NCBI GenBank assembly: GCA_035249175.1
Contig: DATFGT010000023.1
Span: forward strand, 1 to 16,828
Length of the DNA stretch: 16,828 nucleotides
Origin: 66-474 sp035249175
Lineage (GTDB): Bacteria; Pseudomonadota; Gammaproteobacteria; Xanthomonadales; Rhodanobacteraceae
Direction: 5' to 3'
In this document: positions 12,725 to 16,828 of the stretch, one piece after another
How the letters are laid out: each line of letters begins with the position of its first letter
Position numbering within the stretch: position 1 is the stretch's first letter
The notes under the pieces: model-generated
Seen by the model: only the letters and a program-made list of their open reading frames with translations
The model's database searches: none
Told to the model about the DNA's origin: nothing
Translations under genes and position numbers: made by a program

Positions 12725-14779
12725 ATGCTGGAACAGTACGGAATATGGATCGCGCTGGGTTGCGCGATCGTCGCGATTCTCTACGGCGTCGTGTCGACCG
12801 GCTGGATCATGAAGCAGCCTGCCGGCAACGACCGCATGCGCGAGATCGCGGGCGCGATCCAGGAAGGCGCGCGCGCCTATCTGAACCGCCAGTACGGCAC
12901 CATCGCCATCGCCGGCGTGGTGCTGTTCCTGCTGGTCGGCTTCTTTCTCAATTGGGCCACGGCGATCGGTTTCGCCATTGGCGCGATCCTGTCCGGCGCC
13001 ACCGGCTACATCGGCATGAACGTCTCGGTGCGCGCCAACGTGCGCACCGCCGAGGCGGCGCGCCATGGCATCGGCCCGGCCATGAACGTGGCTTTTCGCG
13101 GCGGCGCCATCACCGGCATGCTGGTGGTGGGCTTGGCGCTGTTGGGCGTCACCGGTTACTTCATGATCCTGCCGCACTTCGGCTACACCGGCGAGGCGGC
13201 GCTGCACGCGCTGGTCGGCCTGGCCTTCGGTTCGTCGCTGATCTCCATCTTCGCGCGCCTGGGCGGCGGCATCTTCACCAAGGGTGCGGACGTCGGCGCG
13301 GACCTTGTGGGCAAGGTCGAGGCCGGCATTCCCGAAGACGACCCGCGCAACCCGGCGGTGATCGCCGACAACGTCGGTGACAATGTGGGCGACTGCGCCG
13401 GCATGGCCGCCGACCTGTTCGAGACTTACGCGGTGACGGTGGTTGCCACCATGTTGCTGGGCGGGCTGGCATTCGCCGCCAATCCGGACGCGGTGCTGTA
13501 TCCGCTGGTACTGGGCGCGGCTTCGATCATCGCCTCGATCATCGGAACCTTCTTCGTGCGGGTGAAGCAGGGCGGCTCCATCATGGGCGCGCTGTACAAG
13601 GGCGTGGTCGTCTCGGCGGTTCTGGCAGCTATCGCGTTCTGGTTCATCACCCACTCAATGTTCCCGGCCGGACTGACTGGGGACGACGGCGTAACGATCT
13701 CCGGCAACGCGCTGTTCTACTGCTCGCTGTGCGGACTGGTCCTGACCGGCCTGATCGTATGGATCACCGAGTACTACACCGGTACCGACTACAAGCCGGT
13801 GCAGCACATCGCCAAGGCTTCGACCACCGGCCACGGCACCAACATCATCGCCGGCCTCGGCGTTTCGATGAAAGCGACGGCCTGGCCCGTGCTGGCAATT
13901 TGCGCGGCGATCTGGACCGCTTTCCATTTCGGCGGTCTGTACGGCATCGCCATCGCCGTCACCGCGATGCTGTCGATGACCGGCATGATCGTGGCGCTGG
14001 ATGCCTACGGCCCGATCACCGACAACGCCGGCGGTATCGCCGAGATGGCCGACTTGCCGGCCGAGGTGCGCGGCGTCACCGATCCGCTGGATGCAGTCGG
14101 CAACACCACCAAGGCGGTCACCAAGGGCTACGCCATCGGCTCCGCGGCGCTGGCGGCGTTGGTGCTGTTCGCCGATTACACGCACAACCTGGCGGCCAAC
14201 AACCCCGGTCAGGTATTCACCTTCGACCTGTCCGACCACATGGTGATCATCGGCCTTTTGATCGGCGGCCTGATTCCGTACCTGTTCGGGGCGATGGCGA
14301 TGGAAGCGGTCGGCCGCGCCGCGGGCGCCGTAGTCGAGGAAGTCCGCCGTCAGTTCCGCGAGATCAAGGGCATCATGGAAGGCACTGGCAAGCCCAAGTA
14401 CGACCGCGCCGTGGACATGCTGACCAAGTCGGCGATCAAGGAAATGATCATCCCGTCCTTGCTGCCGGTGGTCGTGCCGATCCTGGTCGGCCTGATCCTT
14501 GGCCCGAAGGCGCTGGGTGGCGTCCTGATCGGCACCATCGTCACGGGACTCTTCGTCGCCATCTCGATGACCGCCGGCGGCGGCGCCTGGGACAATGCCA
14601 AGAAGTACATCGAGGATGGCAACTTCGGCGGCAAGGGTTCCGAGGCCCACAAGGCCGCGGTCACCGGCGACACCGTGGGCGACCCGTACAAGGACACCGC
14701 GGGTCCGGCCGTGAACCCGCTGATCAAGATCATCAACATCGTGGCGCTGTTGATCATCCCGTTGCTTGCGGTGCACTGA
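12725..14779 (+). CDS. hppA: proton-translocating membrane pyrophosphatase, K+-independent type
   Basis: This inner-membrane enzyme hydrolyses PPi and pumps protons out of the cytoplasm. The 684-residue protein has about 16 hydrophobic segments and the family's cytoplasmic PPi site: FTKGADVGADLVGKVE (184-199), GIPEDDPRNPAVIADNVGDN (201-220) and GDCAGMAADLFETY. In GNTTKAVTKGYAIGSAAL the lysine K463 is the residue that makes these pumps independent of K+; K+-dependent ones have alanine there. The ATG at 12725 has AAGGGG 8 nt before it; the extension to 12632 crosses the promoter. The gene ends at a strong intrinsic terminator. With pfp nearby it would tie the PPi pool to glycolysis and the proton gradient. 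The type is inferred from this residue; H+ (not Na+) specificity is family-based. Confidence 0.97.
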   Translation: MLEQYGIWIALGCAIVAILYGVVSTGWIMKQPAGNDRMREIAGAIQEGARAYLNRQYGTIAIAGVVLFLLVGFFLNWATAIGFAIGAILSGATGYIGMNVSVRANVRTAEAARHGIGPAMNVAFRGGAITGMLVVGLALLGVTGYFMILPHFGYTGEAALHALVGLAFGSSLISIFARLGGGIFTKGADVGADLVGKVEAGIPEDDPRNPAVIADNVGDNVGDCAGMAADLFETYAVTVVATMLLGGLAFAANPDAVLYPLVLGAASIIASIIGTFFVRVKQGGSIMGALYKGVVVSAVLAAIAFWFITHSMFPAGLTGDDGVTISGNALFYCSLCGLVLTGLIVWITEYYTGTDYKPVQHIAKASTTGHGTNIIAGLGVSMKATAWPVLAICAAIWTAFHFGGLYGIAIAVTAMLSMTGMIVALDAYGPITDNAGGIAEMADLPAEVRGVTDPLDAVGNTTKAVTKGYAIGSAALAALVLFADYTHNLAANNPGQVFTFDLSDHMVIIGLLIGGLIPYLFGAMAMEAVGRAAGAVVEEVRRQFREIKGIMEGTGKPKYDRAVDMLTKSAIKEMIIPSLLPVVVPILVGLILGPKALGGVLIGTIVTGLFVAISMTAGGGAWDNAKKYIEDGNFGGKGSEAHKAAVTGDTVGDPYKDTAGPAVNPLIKIINIVALLIIPLLAVH

Positions 14780-14799
14780 CCGCAGGCAGCCGTTGCACG

Positions 14800-14826
14800 A
14801 AAAGCCCCGCCGCAAGCGGGGTTTTT
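14800..14826 (+). terminator. Rho-independent terminator of hppA
   Basis: A 6-bp G/C stem CCCCGC (14805-14810) / GCGGGG (14816-14821) with a CGCAA loop is preceded by AAAA and followed by five T residues (14822-14826). It lies 21 nt after the hppA stop. It separates hppA from the downstream peptidase gene. The A tract could let it work weakly on the minus strand as well. Confidence 0.92.
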
Positions 14827-14917
14827 CGTTGGCCGCATGACTTTCGTCACACGCGGTGCGGCTTCGGCCTGCACGACACTTCCGGGTTGGCACTTTCCAC
14901 CATGGCGGGCGGCAACC

Positions 14918-16828
14918 ATGAAGATCATCTGCGCGATTTTGGCATCGGGGGTCGCGTTTTCAGGCATGGCATTCGCAAATCCACCCGCGACATCCAGCGC
15001 GCCGCCTGACGTGTCTTCAAGCGATCCGTACCTGTGGCTGGAGCCCAGCCACAGTCCGCGCGCACTGGGATGGGTGGATGCACAAAACGCCATTACTAAA
15101 AAAAGGTTCATGGAGTCGCCGGAATTCGACAAGGCTCGCGGAGAAATCCTCGAGGTGCTCGATTCCGAGGCGCGCATTCCGTATGTCCACCGGATGGGCG
15201 GCTACCTCTACAACTTCTGGCAGGACAAGGCGCATCCGCGCGGTATCTGGCGGCGCACCACATTGGCCGAGTACGAGAAACCGGCCCCGAAGTGGGAAAC
15301 GGTTCTGGACATCGACGCTCTCAACAAGGCCGAAAACAGGAAGTGGGTGTTCAAGGGCGCCGAGTGCATGAAGCCCGAGTACTTGCACTGCCTGGTGTCG
15401 CTCTCGCCCGGTGGCGGCGATGCGGTGGAGGTGCGCGAATTCGACCTGCCTGCGAAATCGTTCGTCAAGGACGGATTCTTCCTGCCGTTCGCGAAAACCG
15501 AGATCGGCTGGATCGACGCCGACCACGTGTATGTCGGCACCGACTTCGGGCCGGGCTCGATGACCAAGTCGAGCTACCCGCGGATCGTGAAGGAGTGGAC
15601 GCGCGGCACGCCGCTTGTGTCAGCAAAAGTGGTGTACGAAGGCAAATCTGATGATCTAACAGTTGGCGCCTCTCACGACCGGACGAAAGGCTTCGAACGC
15701 GATTTCGTCGGCGTGCAGCAAGACTTCTATCATCGGGAAGTTTTCCTGCGCAAAAACGGCAAGCTGGTCAAAATCGACTTGCCGAGTGACGCGGATTTCT
15801 CGACAGACCGTGAATGGTTGCTGGTCGAAACCAAATCGCCTTGGGCGGTGGGCGGCAAGACCTGGCCCGCGGGCGCGCTGATTGCAACGAACTTCGACGA
15901 CTTCATGGCCGGCAAGCGCGACTTCACCGCGCTGTTCACGCCGGATGAGCACACCGCGCTCGCGGATTATTCGTGGACGCAGCACCACGTCATCCTCGAT
16001 GTGCTGGATGACGTGAAAAGCCGCCTCGACGTCCTGACGCCGCCGGCCTCCGGCTCGGGCGCATGGACGCACGCAGCCCTGCCGGGCGCGCCGAAGTTCA
16101 GCACCATCGCCGTGGTCGGAACCGATCCCGACCGTTCCGACGAATACTGGCTCACCGTCACCGGCTTCCTCGATCCGCCCTCACTGGAGCGTGGCGTGCT
16201 GGGCAACCAGCCGGCCGGGAAGATCAAGCAGGAACCGGCGTTCTTCGATGCCTCGAAATTCGAAGTCAGCCAGCACTTCGTGACTTCGAAAGACGGCACC
16301 CGCGTGCCGTACTTCGAGATCGCTCCTAAGAACATGAAGCTCGACGGCAGCAACCGGACGCTTGAATACGGTTATGGCGGTTTCGAGATCCCGCTGCTGC
16401 CGCGTTACTCCGGCTCGATCGGCCGTGCATGGCTGGAACGCGGCGGCGTGTACGTGATCGCCAATATCCGCGGCGGCGGCGAGTATGGCCCGTCATGGCA
16501 CAAGGCGGCGCTGAAAGCCAATCGTCCGAAGGCCTACCAGGACTTTGCCGCGGTGGCGAAAGACCTGATCAGGCGCGGCGTCACCTCCCCTCAGCATCTC
16601 GGCGCGGAAGGCGGCAGCAACGGCGGCTTGTTGATGGGCAACATGCTCACCGAATACCCGCAACTCTATGGCGCGATCGCTTGCGAAGTGCCGCTGCTCG
16701 ACATGAAGCGCTACACACACCTGTCGGCTGGCGCGTCGTGGATCGCCGAATACGGCAACCCCGACGATCCCGAGCAATGGGCCTTCATCAAGACCTTTTC
16801 GCCGTATCAGAACGTGCAGGCCGACATG
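14918..16828 (+). CDS. prolyl oligopeptidase family serine peptidase, exported (3' end outside window)
   Basis: An open frame runs 637 codons from ATG 14918 to the window edge without a stop, so the gene is cut by the edge, not broken. It encodes a signal peptide (MKIICAILASGVAFSGMAFA, cleavage after residue 20), then DPYLWLE (36-42), the start of the S9A propeller. The catalytic domain follows, with IRGGGEYGPSWHKAALKAN and EGGSNGGLLMGNM, in which S567 is the nucleophile. The catalytic Asp and His should lie beyond the right edge. S9A enzymes cut short peptides after proline; periplasmic location is inferred from the signal peptide. No good Shine-Dalgarno or promoter is evident. The related oligopeptidase B type cannot be excluded on this fragment alone. 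It follows the hppA terminator and is probably transcribed separately. Confidence 0.92.
   Translation, partial: MKIICAILASGVAFSGMAFANPPATSSAPPDVSSSDPYLWLEPSHSPRALGWVDAQNAITKKRFMESPEFDKARGEILEVLDSEARIPYVHRMGGYLYNFWQDKAHPRGIWRRTTLAEYEKPAPKWETVLDIDALNKAENRKWVFKGAECMKPEYLHCLVSLSPGGGDAVEVREFDLPAKSFVKDGFFLPFAKTEIGWIDADHVYVGTDFGPGSMTKSSYPRIVKEWTRGTPLVSAKVVYEGKSDDLTVGASHDRTKGFERDFVGVQQDFYHREVFLRKNGKLVKIDLPSDADFSTDREWLLVETKSPWAVGGKTWPAGALIATNFDDFMAGKRDFTALFTPDEHTALADYSWTQHHVILDVLDDVKSRLDVLTPPASGSGAWTHAALPGAPKFSTIAVVGTDPDRSDEYWLTVTGFLDPPSLERGVLGNQPAGKIKQEPAFFDASKFEVSQHFVTSKDGTRVPYFEIAPKNMKLDGSNRTLEYGYGGFEIPLLPRYSGSIGRAWLERGGVYVIANIRGGGEYGPSWHKAALKANRPKAYQDFAAVAKDLIRRGVTSPQHLGAEGGSNGGLLMGNMLTEYPQLYGAIACEVPLLDMKRYTHLSAGASWIAEYGNPDDPEQWAFIKTFSPYQNVQADM

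Noticed and set aside
13655..14893. Long minus-strand frame (412 codons) opposite hppA
   Set aside because: It is antisense to a fully conserved gene, and its composition (arginine, histidine, aspartate, glutamine rich) is typical of GC-rich shadow frames.

Overview
The window looks like the chromosome of a GC-rich gammaproteobacterium of the Xanthomonadales (Xanthomonadaceae/Rhodanobacteraceae type). The grounds are the divergent rubredoxin | thiE-hemL block, a short-LID adenylate kinase, a PPi-type phosphofructokinase near a proton-pumping pyrophosphatase, and dense GC-rich coding. The genus cannot be fixed from sequence alone. I see no IS element, phage gene, CRISPR array or tRNA, so this is mostly housekeeping sequence with a few less-known modules.

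Layout. Positions 1-230 (minus strand) carry the promoter and antitermination leader (boxB hairpin, boxA, boxC) of a ribosomal RNA operon whose 16S gene should lie just outside the left edge. Divergent to it is a secreted DUF192 protein (381-848). A small GTG-initiated ORF (752-958, minus) with a good ribosome site overlaps its 3' end and follows rubredoxin (1045-1245, minus). thiE (1333-1995) and hemL (1992-3278) form a coupled pair. A REP-like inverted repeat (3288-3345) separates hemL from convergent glyoxalase I (3354-3776, minus). A PLP-dependent trans-sulfuration enzyme (3861-4982) follows.

Positions 5144-6556 hold a small minus-strand module: a secreted histidine-rich helical protein, a SufR-like winged-helix regulator with a C-terminal four-cysteine pattern, and a 9-bp inverted repeat upstream of the pair. 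This is the most interesting and least explained unit here. A minus-strand adk / five-TM membrane protein / mpl / LON-domain operon (9714 down to 6599) follows, linking nucleotide balance and murein recycling by tight gene spacing.

The right half is centred on pyrophosphate: PPi-type phosphofructokinase (9978-11264) and a K+-independent-type H+-pyrophosphatase (12725-14779) flank two minus-strand genes (a SpoIIAA-like STAS protein and an isocitrate lyase/PEP mutase superfamily protein). A strong intrinsic terminator ends hppA. The window closes inside a secreted prolyl oligopeptidase (14918 onward) whose catalytic serine is present but whose C-terminus lies outside.
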